A stretch of 64,000 nucleotides of DNA. Origin: Rhabditophanes sp. KR3021 (Eukaryota > Nematoda > Chromadorea > Rhabditida > Alloionematidae). The position numbers and the translations under genes were made by a program. This document shows positions 10,231 to 22,032 of this stretch, one piece after another; positions within the stretch are counted from its first letter, which is position 1; each line of letters opens with the position of its first letter. The notes beneath the pieces were generated by a model. It saw only the letters and a program-made list of their open reading frames with translations, had not been told where the DNA came from and did not search any database. The stretch is taken from assembly GCA_963281155.1 (NCBI GenBank), contig CAUJLY010000004.1, forward strand, positions 5,766,001 to 5,830,000, read 5' to 3'.

Positions 10231-11195
10231 ATGTACATTGTTGCTACGATTGCCATTATCATTACCCTTGTTCGATATTTATTTGAATGGCTTGAAATTG
10301 ATAATGCGCACAAAAGAACAGTTTTGATTACTGGATATGATTCGGTAACTCAATAATATAATACATGACATAATTATTTGTATTAAGGCTTGTGGTCATA
10401 AAACAGCATTCATTAGCGCGTCTGAATCAATAGCTGTTTTTGCTGGTTGTCTGACCTTAGAAGGAATTGCTAACCTTGAGAAAGAATCAAAAAAGTTAAG
10501 TGGCGAAATTTATCCTTGCCAAATAAATGTTGGAAGCAGTGAGAGTATAAAACGGGACAACAATTTGTTGAGGAAAAATTAAAAGAAATTAACAAAATTG
10601 GCTTGGATAGAATTATATGTAATGCAGGAATATTTGGAAATGCCATTAATATTAACTGGACTACAACAGAGGATTTTAAAAATGTATTTGAAGTAAATAA
10701 TTTGGTGTTATAATAACATTTTAATGCTTTAAAAAATTACTTAACTAACTAAAAGAAGAATTGTTATCAGAACGCCTGTGCTTGGAAGACTAGCAATGCC
10801 TGGATTATGTGGGATGTAGCTTCAACGCACACCACCGAAGGTTTTGCAGATTACTAAGATATTATATGCAAAGAATTGATGTTAACCTAATTACAATTGA
10901 GCCGGGTTTTTTTAAAACAGGTGTGTCAAATAGAGAAGCTATTGAAAAAGTTGTTTGGAAGCAATTTTTACAATCTGTCCCGGAGATACAAAAGGAATCT
11001 GGGAATGATTTTGTAAAAGAACAAACCCTAAAGAATCTTGATTTCATGGATAAACCAACTTGTACAAATTATGACTTAGTCATGGATACATATTTGAAAG
11101 GATTATTAAGCAAATGTCCATTTAGAAGATATAGTCCAGGGATAGATGCTGCTTACTTCGATATCCCATTATCATATTTACCATCAGCACTTTAA
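10231..11195 (+). pseudogene. Broken short-chain dehydrogenase (RDH/HSD17B6-like)
   Basis: Exon 10231-10344 encodes a short membrane anchor and the cofactor motif start (KRTVLITGYDS). After a small intron the frame continues as ACGHKTAFIS, SIAVFAGCLTLEG. It loses phase near 10548 (one base short in an A run), and resumes with LDRIICNAGIFGNA, the NAG motif. Past EVN there are stops and shifts. GRLAMPGLC survives near 10790, but the following catalytic Y-x-x-x-K region reads D-V-A-S-T in the best frame, and a further shift precedes RYYMQRIDVNLITIEPGFFKTG. The C-terminal 120 residues are intact, ending FDIPLSYLPSAL. The lost catalytic Tyr and Lys plus multiple shifts argue for a dead gene rather than sequencing error. 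Confidence 0.75.
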
Positions 11196-11923
11196 ATGAT
11201 TTTTGTAAAATTTTGGGAAAAGTATTTATAAATAATAAGATGTTCAATACTTCTATATTCGAGTAAGATTCTGGTACTGCATTTATATCGAAAATATGCA
11301 TTCCCAAGGATTTAATCAAATTATTATTAAATTTACATATTGTCTCTGCCGATATGCCCTTTCATTTTATGTGGTCATTTATGTTGATGCAATCATTTTT
11401 TGTATCCTATGTATTATTTTGGACTCAACTTAGCATTCTTTTATGTCAAAAGTGTATTTTGCTGTGATCGCAACAAATTAATTATCTGTCTGTAATAAAG
11501 TTTGTGTATGGTTGGTCTCAGCCTTTCTACCTGATATAAGAGTCCAGTTGCAACTGAATAAACGGTACTGAAAGGGTCAAATAGTTCATAGAAGGAACAA
11601 ACAAATGCATGGCTTGATATCAATGTCACAAGGACCTCAGGTTCCGAAACTGTTTATATTTTATAATGTGATAAGTTATGAAAAGTTTATAAAAATATGG
11701 AAAAATATGAAACACAATCTAAATACAAAGACAAGTAATTGCATATGAAAGGAGTAATATTTGAGGATCCTTATTTATCTGATATTATTTACAAATATAT
11801 AATTTAGAGTATTTTAAACGTGAATTATGAAGTTGATAAAACTGCAACGTTTTTGTAATTGAGAAAAAAAATATCCAATTCGAAAATAATATTTAACATA
11901 TCTGACAGATCAATTCATTGAAA
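11196..11923. other. 3' flanking DNA between relic and channel gene
   Basis: About 730 bases, A+T-rich; no supported feature seen. Confidence 0.45.
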
Positions 11924-14900
11924 TCACATTCTTGCCGATGACATACCCAATTTGTTTCCAATTGTTTTATTAGATCCATTCATAACGTCTTTATTTCCAT
12001 TGTTGATCAATGGCGTGCTTGATAAATCCCCACTATTTTTAGCATTGTTTCTTCGCACTGGTCCAACGGGTTGATGTTTGACTTGATCTACGATCAAAGC
12101 TCCGCGGCGCTTCTTGGGCATCTTTTCTCTTGCCTGTGAATGGCTATAGAACATTGAAAAGTTGGATACAATAACTGGAACTGGCAAAGCGATAGTTAAT
12201 ACTCCCATAATGGCGCAGAAACTTCCTACAACGCGGCCTAATACTGAATTAGGTGTAATATCTCCATACTGGAAAGAGCAAAACATATATTAATACCGAA
12301 ATAATAACAAGATTTTAAAAGGAACATCGCACAAATATTTACGAACTTACCCCCACTGTCGTCATCGTAATCAAAGACCTGAAAGCATAGAAAATTATTA
12401 GAAAAAAGTAATTAATATAATTCATCTTAGAAAGATGTCATGTATTGACTTTAACAAACTTCGAAGTAAAAAATTGCTTTACTTATTTTTACATTATCCA
12501 TAACTTACCACCAAAGTCCAATTGGAATGCTTTGAAATTGATTGTTTGGATTTGCTTCAGTCTTCTCTGCATAATAAATAAGACTTGCGAATATCACAAT
12601 GCCTAACATTAGGAAGAAAAACAATAGAAACAACTCCTTTGCCGATGCCCTAAACGGAATACAATTAGTAATTAAATGATATCCTACTTGAAAGTATGCA
12701 TCAATATTTTGAGTCCTTGCGAGTGTTGAGTCAATTTGAAAAGTCTCATAATACGGATGATTGAAAAGAATTCGAGATCCCTAAAATTATTTGGATTAGT
12801 TAAATAAATAAGTAACGTATGGAAATTAGTGTAATTCGTGTTGTTTTAGATAAATTACCCGGTTGCTCCAAGTGCCGTCATAAGCAAATCAATGTAAAAT
12901 GTGGATGTAGCCACAATGTCAATGATATTTACAGGAGCTTTGAAGTATTTAATCTTTGACGGACAACTAAAAAATCGGATAATGATTTCAATAGTAAACC
13001 AAATGTTGCAAATATTTTCAATATGTATAAAATATTCATGAGGCTTCGAGTTCTTTTTGTCTATTCCAATAGCTTCAGTTCTATACTTAAGAAGTTTTTT
13101 TGACACTTGTGGTTCGCCTTTTTCTTCATTATTATTTGTCAAGTGGTGTTGCCGCCTTAATTCATGTACTCTAAAAGTACCATCTTCATTAACTTTCAAA
13201 TGATAGTCTCCAGCGTCTGTTATATTTACTTTCTTCCTTAGCAATTCTGCAGCAACTCGCTTCCTTCGTTTATACATCATATCTGCGTCCACATCATCGT
13301 CAAAATCATTATCCGCAAATCGTGGGACTCTTTTATTACCACTTTGATGTATCTCTGAACCTTCATTAGCAAAGTAGGAATAAATGGAATTATCCGCAGT
13401 TATATTTGCTATTTCATACACGCGTAGCCCTGGATGTGTTTTCAAACAAAAGACTAAAATTGCCGCGCAAAGAAAGAATACAGAAATTAGTCCTATGATT
13501 TTAGATCCGGTTGAGGAAGAAGGTTCATCGAATAACCTCCAAATTTTAGGCTTGCATTTCTGCCACGTAGACAATGAATTATTGTGAAAGTCTTCTTCAA
13601 ATCCAAACGTTTTGTACAACTCTTCCTACAAATAAAACTACTTAAAACTAAGAAGATATTTCAGTCTAACCTTGTTATGCAACATTTCATCGTCAATGTC
13701 TAATTTTTCTAACGTGTCCAAGACCTCCTCTGTCCCACGGTGAGTTACATACGTCATCCAGCAACATGGTTCTACCTCACTCATGTCTTTAAACATACAT
13801 ATTAATCAAAGAAATGGTCCTCCTTTAGAGGATACCGACTTCGCAAAAAATGTTAAAAAATCCAATTTTTACTATATTCTTTCAAAGAGTCAATTTTGGG
13901 TCATATGACCTGTATTAACTCTTTCTTACTCCGAAATTATTTGAGGCAGAAATGTTTAAAAATATATATTATAGCTCTCATTTTATGATGTATCATAATA
14001 ATAGCCCACTTTTATCATTTAGTCATCTATAAATATATCCATGAGCACATAAAAATACCAAAATATTTCAATCAGTATGTTCTCAACAAACTTGTAATAT
14101 ATATTATTCTTGGAATTATTAAAGATATTGAATAATTTAAAAAGATTTAGATCTCCAGATCATCTATGAGTTACAGGAAGCATCAATTGCTAATTTCCTA
14201 ACAATGCTTTTAGTTAATTTTATAATTACTCATTGATTGTTTATGTCAATTTGTTCATCCAAATTTTATATTTAAAGAGAGATTTGAATGTCTTGAAAAC
14301 ATATTACAAAGATCTCATAGTCTTCAAAATAACGTTACTTATATTATTTCACATTTTTATATGATTTGGGAAATATATAATATCTTTGCGAAGTAGGTAC
14401 GCCTTTTATTTATTATTATTAAGTTACCTAAGCAAAAATAATTCAGTTCCTCTTCAAAAACTCTAAACAAAAACATTAAATTAATTGGATTAATTAATCA
14501 AAAACTTGCCTTGCACACACATCCAGGGGATAATGTAATTTACCTATAACAAAAATTGAAGAATGGAAATAAAATGGAAAAATTGTTGGATGCCCAATTC
14601 GTAAATGTGTACATTAATTACTAATCAAAGCGAAATTGATATTTATCATGATAGTTTGCAAACGAATTAGGCATTTGTGTGAAGAATAGAAATACCTGTT
14701 CTGTAGTAATTTAAGATATGTGCAAATACTCCAGGATGCCTAAAAAAGAAGTCAATTAAAAAGTGCGCGGATGTTTATAATTTGCCTATCAAAGAAGTAT
14801 TCATTCAATATTGGATCATAATTGGCCAAATTTGTAGTTAATCTAAAAGTATGATAATAAATTAGTGATAATCATCCAAAGAATACCTTGATAATCGAGT

Positions 14901-17900
14901 TGCTGGGATTTTCTTTAGGGTATGTTTGTAACACTCGTGTCGTATGCCTCCGGTGTTGATTATGATTCTATATTCAGAATCCATCAGAGAATTTCTGAAA
15001 AACAAAAACAACATATTAAAAATGTTCCATTATGATAATTTGTACCCATTAATAATAATATGTTATAACATTTTTAGTATGATCAACAATTTATCATTAA
15101 CTTTATAAATCGAATACAAATAAAAATACAAGCAAATAAATTCAAAAGAGGATTGGATTAAATTGGATTGGAATCCATTAATATACTTTTCAAAATTGAA
15201 AATGATAAAAACAATTTACCAAAAATGAGATAGAAAGATTAATTAACGTAAATAAAGTAGTTCTTATAAGTTAATGCATTGACAAGCTTTACATTTTTGA
15301 AGAAGCGACAATTCAGGAATTTTTATGGGATTATCTTTTACTTCGAAAAACAAACTTAAGTTTTAAGCCTTTTTTGGGTGGCATTTTCATATGTAGATAT
15401 TAATATTGTAGAAAAATAAAGAGTGAGAAGTTTGTTTTTGTGGCTAGAATATTTTTGTATTAGTAAATCTGATATTAGTGAGTCAAAAAACATAAATAAC
15501 AAATTGTATCTGAATAATTAATGCTATGGCATTGATTTAGCATTGGAAAATTCAGGATATGGAAAGGGTCGTTAGTTAAAAGAAAATGAAAATAAGAAAT
15601 CATGCTGTTTTAAACTATTATTCCCTATGACATCTAATACCATTCAGGCAAATAAGTAGTATGTCAAATAGTTATACCGGAGATGAGTTATTTACAAAAT
15701 GATGAATTTACTTATAATAACAAATTAATTGCTATTTAAGATTTTAATCATGGATGCGTGCATGTACTTTATTGGAGTTATAGATAGTACTCATTTATTC
15801 GAATAAAAAATTATAATTTCGGGCGTACTTTGGAGACATTACATACACGCTAACGTAAAAGAGCATTCTTGACCATATAATAAAATTAAAGCTTAAAACA
15901 ATATTTGTTTTATATTTGACAGATAATAAAACTAAAAAAGCCAAATATCACTGCATTGTAATTTACTTTAACTTAATGCTAACTTAATATTAGTTAGTGT
16001 CAAAAGGAAATTTATATATAGAATAATATACTTGTTTGTCTTTCAAACATAATATAGTATTCTTCTTGAATTTTTGGTAGTACCACTGTAAAAAATGTAT
16101 ACTTAGGCTTACACAAGCACTACAAAATAATCATAAAGTGTCCGAATTGTACTTTAGAGTTGGGAAATAAAATGGAATAGGTTTGGTAGCGCCCCAACAA
16201 TTAAAAATTTACAATTTACTTCCTTACACCTGAATTTCAAAAATCTCACGACAATGATATGTCGCCAATAGAGCGTTATTTGTTTACACTGTTTTGTTTA
16301 ACAATATGTGCCCATACTAAATGCATTTTTAAGTAGTTCTTTCAAAAGCCTTATGGGGATATCATACGCATTTTAAATACATTTGTAGATGCATAAAATT
16401 AACTCGAATTCCAAATCATAATGAAAATAGTATTACGTATTATTATTAATTTATCGGTTTTATGATGACAAAAAGAGTAATATTATCACATAAGCAGACT
16501 ATTTAAAAGGTAATTATTTTGGCAAAAATATAACTTCCCACAATCTAAACGTGATTCAAAACAAAATAATATGTGTAGGCATTTCGAAAAATGACTGTAA
16601 ACAAGAATATTTAATGCTTACAAAAAATGCAACTTGGAAGAAAAGAATAATTAAGGTTTAAATGACTTTGTGGAATTTGTTAATAATTAGCTGCATTAAT
16701 TTCCAACATTCCACAGAAACTATTTCCTGGTACATCAGAATGTAATTAAATGCCTTAATTAGTAAAAATTCTAATATATGCAATGAAGTAGACATTTTAA
16801 GAAACGTTTCTTAATGAGTAAAAATTATTTAAAGTATGTATGCATATTCAAGGTTCTTTTCAAAAAAGTCAAACATGGGCTATACTTAATATACTAATGT
16901 TGTATGTGACAAACGGTGTTTCAAAAGATTGATAAGAAGGAGGCATGGAGCAATTAGAGACTAGCTATATCTGCAAAGTGAAATTGATGTCTTATCCATA
17001 AATGACTTTAAAGAAAGATATTTACAAGTAATACTTTTTGCTTTTGTTCGAATAAAAAGTTTTTGTGGAAAATAATAAACTGTTTTTATTATTGTAATCG
17101 AATCAATTATTAAAAGTGCGATATTTTAATGGCACAGCGTTTTCCTTTTAAATTTATGATTGAATAAAAGCTTAAGTTCGCACTTCTTTCACAAATCTCA
17201 TTACTCCGTTATTATCAAATAGGAAACGTTTTAAGGAGTTTATAAATTAGCTAGCATAGTTACCAAATGCCAAATCTTTGCTGATAGTTAAATCTCATTT
17301 TATAAATTTTATCATCTGTGGTAACCTTTAATAGGCCAAAAATTACAATGATAGTGTCGTACGGTTCATGCGCAACTCAAAGGGTTAAGGAGGAAAGGAG
17401 TCAAATACATCATTGAGACGTTTTCATAAACAGGAAATTGAATAGACTTTGTCAAATATAAAGATGGGTCTAAAGGTTTGTTGAAATAATATAGCAAACC
17501 ATTAACTACGAAGAAGAATCTTCCTGTACTAAATGAGGCACAATTTTTGTTTTTGCTTCCTCCGTCGATAAATTCTCAATAAAAGAAAGTGTGAATATTT
17601 TTTCGGATGCAATAAAATGTGCCAAGAATTTGTGATAACTTCAACCGCCCAAAGAAGTTTGATTGCAGAGAAGGATATATTATTTAGGGGTAATAAATAA
17701 AAGATAATAAAGTGATTCATTTTATTTAGCTTTAAATTGTTTGAGATTAATAAACCGCAAACTAATGCCATTTAAAATTGTTTGTTATTTGAAAAGATTT
17801 TACTTCATTAAAAAAAGTACATACACAAAATACATTTGATAAAAATACGCTTGCCAAAAATGAAGCTTCAAAAAATATGATTGGTTAAATAAATACGATT

Positions 17901-19939
17901 GGTAAGGTTTTTGACATCAAATTATGAAACAACACAATAGAAGCACTTTTGTCCTGAACAAAGAAAAATGTAGTTTCATTTAAACGTACTATGCAAATAA
18001 CTTCAGAACCTTCTATTAGATTAGCCTAACAAGTACGATGTTATATTAAAATAGATTATATTTATATAAATGAAACTGGCTATAAAATATATGTGTTTCT
18101 GTGTGATGTAATGGATAAATATAAAAAACACCTATTAAAGTTCCCTTTGGCACTTGCTCATCACTTTTTTATCTACATAAAATGTAGTTAAAATAACATC
18201 CTCCCAATATTTTATTTTTAGATATTGAAAATTTTATGAATTTAATAAATATTTTTCGATATTTTGATTTTATTAACTAATGTATTAATAAATATTTTAG
18301 GAGAATGCGTTAAAATATGAATATATCGAAAAAATTGAATGATATACTGAGGAACAAGAATTAACCATTCATTATAGAGGATAATACTGATAAAAATAAT
18401 TTGTTTTTATCCATGACAATAAACTATATAAAATTGCACATGAATTGTGAGCAACTTCAAAAGATATTTAGAATGCTTTTTAAAAATAATCGTTGATAAT
18501 ACATAGTAGTGATTAGTAAATATATATTTACAAATATGATTCCGGCAGATCATTGGATAAAAAATGATGAGACACTCATCGGAAGGCTTTTAGTTGATGT
18601 TAGATGATTGAATGATTATACATTTGTTTGATAATATATTTAATTTTACAAATCATTATTTTTAAAATCATTTACTATTTGTTAAAAAAAAGCTGTTATC
18701 GAAAAAGTGATATAATATGTTGAGTGATGACGGATGTAGGCAAAATTGTTAGTTGGAATTGTAAAGGATAATTTAAAATTTATGTTGTTAACACAAATAA
18801 GAGGACAATTTTTAACATAAATTAAAACAAAACATTACACACAAATTAGACCAAAACAATGGGAAGTGTTTTTTGCAAAAGCAGAAGATTAATTTATTCA
18901 GATAACCATTATAAAAAGTTGCTTTGTTGTCTAGCTGTGTGTTGTACCTTAGATATGATACGAACATATGCCATTTGTTAAACAAGACAACTATTTGTAA
19001 ATGCGCAGACTATCGAAACTGATAAATATTCTGTGTATACTCAATTCTATTGATAGTCTCTTAAATTAAGTTAAATGAATTTTATTAAAAAAGGGGATTT
19101 TTTAAATAATGATAATAAATAAATATTGAATAGAAATAGAAAATATTTAAGTCTTAGCAGTAAAAGAAGTAACAAATATGTGAATTGTGAAGAATATAAT
19201 AAATAAAATAATATCCAAAAAATATAAAATTAAAAGCATATAAATGAGTTTTATTGGGGGATCCTTATTTATATCACAAAATTCATTAGCTTAACTCAAC
19301 TTAAATTTTACTGTGGTAGCTAATTGGTAAGACTACAAAACTTTGTATATCAAACCTCTGAGGGTTGTTTGGTCTACTCATTCTGCCTAAAAAGTAGTGC
19401 ATTCCAATAATAATGGGCTTATATTTATGACGGGTAAGAAAATTAATTAAGAATAGATGTATCAAATTTCAGTTCGAGTATTGCAAAAGATATCCTTGTT
19501 AATTTGAATTAAAATAAAATAAGAGAATGAAGTATTTTGTGGTAGATGAGCGTGTGCATGCTTACAAAATACAATAAATTGTCAAGAATTTGTATAAACA
19601 AACAAAAGAAGGTAATTTTAAATTTAATATTTCAAGCTCACAAAATATGTGCCTGAAAAATCTTTCTATACCTATAACCAAAGACAAGAAGTTATTTGAA
19701 GCGAGCAACCTAATTATTTTTAGTAGGATAGTTAATAAAACTTGAAGCAAAAAATGATTCCTATGACTTTTAATTTAAATAAATAAAGACGACAGAATAG
19801 CATAAATAACAAATACTTTTGTGAAACTAAAATGTTTACTCTCAAATCAAAATACCACCTACCTTTCGTCGAAAAATTCGCCGTTTATCGGCCGTGACGA
19901 AGTTCTATCCAAGTTTCGAAAACTTCTGCGAAAACTCAT
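11924..19939 (-). CDS. shaw: Shaw-type (Kv3) voltage-gated potassium channel subunit
   Basis: Twelve exons in phase give 614 residues: 19863-19939, 14887-14994, 14786-14842, 14696-14739, 14510-14543, 14428-14462, 13671-13786, 12859-13625, 12688-12780, 12509-12649, 12351-12378, 11924-12268. The T1 tetramerisation domain is clear ([49 protein letters not shown]). Next come FGFEEDF, S1 ([20 protein letters not shown]), a long S1-S2 loop with basic clusters (YKRRKRV), S2, S3, S4 ([16 protein letters not shown]), S5 and pore TMTTVGYGD. S6 has the PVPVIV gate and is followed by Shaw-like MPKKRRG. The two introns after FFDR and DVCA start with GC. The first exon is 4.9 kb upstream but matches phase and gives ERNSLMDSE, like fly Shaw's N-terminus. 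The protein should form tetrameric channels that repolarise neurons or muscle. Confidence 0.9.
14995..19862 (-). other. Large first intron of the Shaw gene
   Basis: This 4.9 kb A+T-rich stretch has a donor GAAAG|GTAGGT and acceptor GTTTTTCAG. I found no convincing exon inside. A frame at 17529-17771 (minus) lacks codon or domain support. Large first introns in channel genes often hold enhancers, but none can be read here. Confidence 0.55.
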
Positions 19940-22032
19940 TTTTCCAATCAAAAAACGTAAGGCCTGCCAAATTCAATTTTTTACCACTTTCTTTCAAAAT
20001 TTTCTTCCTAATAGTGTTTTTTAAATATGAAATAATTAGAAATATCTATTTTAAAGTTTGAATTGCTTTTTTTGAGTAATTAGTTTCGTCTTTCGCCAAA
20101 ACAAAAACGATCTTGCATCCTGAAAAAGATACAAGTTTTAAATGTAAGTAACACAATAGATAAATATTAAATAAGATGAAATTAAAAGAAACTGTGGTTG
20201 GGAGTCAAAAGTTCGAATTGTTTTGCGATATCCTATCACCATGCATTTATAAAATGTAGGTCTTTAACTTTATTAAATGCAGCCTAAAACCTATTTCGAC
20301 CAATTAAATGAACCTTACCATATAGAAGTCATTTTACTACTAAATCACTAAAAATGTTATCATAAATTAGTGAAAAAGCTGTGCCTAAACAAAATTTAAA
20401 ACACATTTATGTCCAAAAAGAATGGATAACATTCAAAATGGCATCTAGCAAATTAAAACTTCCATAACGATCATCTGTCCCAGTGGAATACGGCAGTACG
20501 ACACATCCTATATTACACTTATTTAAAATCACTTAAAGCACTGTCACAAAAAATTAACTATCATACAAAGATACAATGATTATCATCCACAAAAGAACTA
20601 TTTTTATAATAGTGTGAAAAATTTGAGGATATCTTTTAAGATGACCAATCTATTTTAGCCTTTTCGAGTATGTTTTACTGAATTAAGCCATCTCCAGCTA
20701 ATATAAATATTTTATTTGAGTGGATGTGGATGTGTATGTTATGAATTTGAAGTATCAAAGAAGCTAAAATTTAGATACTTGAAAAAATTGTTCCTTAATA
20801 ACATTTAGGCTCTTTTACAAATATATAAGATGAGATTACGAAAAAATAACAAAATGATATTTACATGAAATGTTGGAGATGTACTCCAAGCTGTTTAATG
20901 ATAATGAATTAATTGGACGAAAAATAATAGCCTTTCAATGAGAAGCCAAATAAACATATTCTATTTTACTATTTCCACACACTACCATTTGCTACTCTCA
21001 ATATCTAAACGAGATATGATTTTTCTCAAATAAACCTTAATTCTTAGAATGTAGATATACACTCTTGTCACTAACAAATGTTTACTGTTATCTTTAATAA
21101 TATGAATTTGAAACAAAGTCAACAGGCTTTTAAAAAAGCTGTACTTAATGTTCTATTGTAATATATCAAAAACATTTTTTGGTATCAATGAATATTAAAA
21201 TGGGAGTGTCAATGATATTTACGGTTTAATAAAGAAATAAGGTTGTTTGTAGTAATTATAATTTAGACTCCTCAAATTAACTGCTTCCAATCATGCCAAC
21301 CAAACAATACCAGCATCATCTATATCTGTCATAATTAAATAATAAATGGTGCCGTCTGTCAAAATTGTGCATTTTTTATCAAAAGCATCCCAAAAGTGTT
21401 TTACTTAAGAATGTTGTCGTCAACTTAAGCTAAAAATAACATCGTACATTTTATGATCTAAAGCTTTTAAGCAGTTAGAGGTGTGCCAATGAAATTAATC
21501 TCAAAACCGTGCCACAAATAATGACATCCCATCATTATTCAAATATTCAAAAGTACAATTTAAAATTTGACTATTCATAAATTCCCAATACAATGGAAAT
21601 AAAACCTTGCCAGAGTGAACCATGTGAAAAGTACCCAATCTTTTTGAGTACTTATGCAATATCATATTATGTTTTGACATATTTTTCTCTCTTATTTTAA
21701 ACTTTTCTTTACTACTATATCATGCAAATAGGTGATATTTTTCACACATATTTACTTATAAATAATTGGCACATGTTCTCATTTACCAAAGAAAAAATTC
21801 AACCCTAATGCATTCACACAATCTCTTTAAATTTTTATTATCAAAAAGATATCACTTGTTGTTGAAATGTGATGAAAAGAAATGTGTCACACATTATTGC
21901 ACATTTAAAAGTTGCATCCTTCCCCCACAAAGTCTCATAACGACCAGATTATGAAATATTACTCCAATGAATAAACAAAAGTTGCTTACTTTGCAGTATA
22001 AATAATTACATAATTTTTAATCTTATCCATTC
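19940..22032. promoter_or_regulatory. Divergent promoter region, Shaw gene and ccz-1
   Basis: About 2.1 kb, A+T-rich, between two genes reading outward. Near the ccz-1 side an acceptor-like TACTTTGCAG ends about 35 bases before the ATG and could be an SL1 trans-splice site. Nothing else is recognisable. Confidence 0.4.

Noticed and set aside
19307..19385. tRNA-like stretch: box-A-like TAGCTAATTGG with a possible D-stem (GTAG...CTAC) followed by GGTTG.
   Set aside because: No anticodon arm with a 7-base loop, no GGTTCGANNCC box B and no acceptor pairing. At most a decayed tRNA-derived element.
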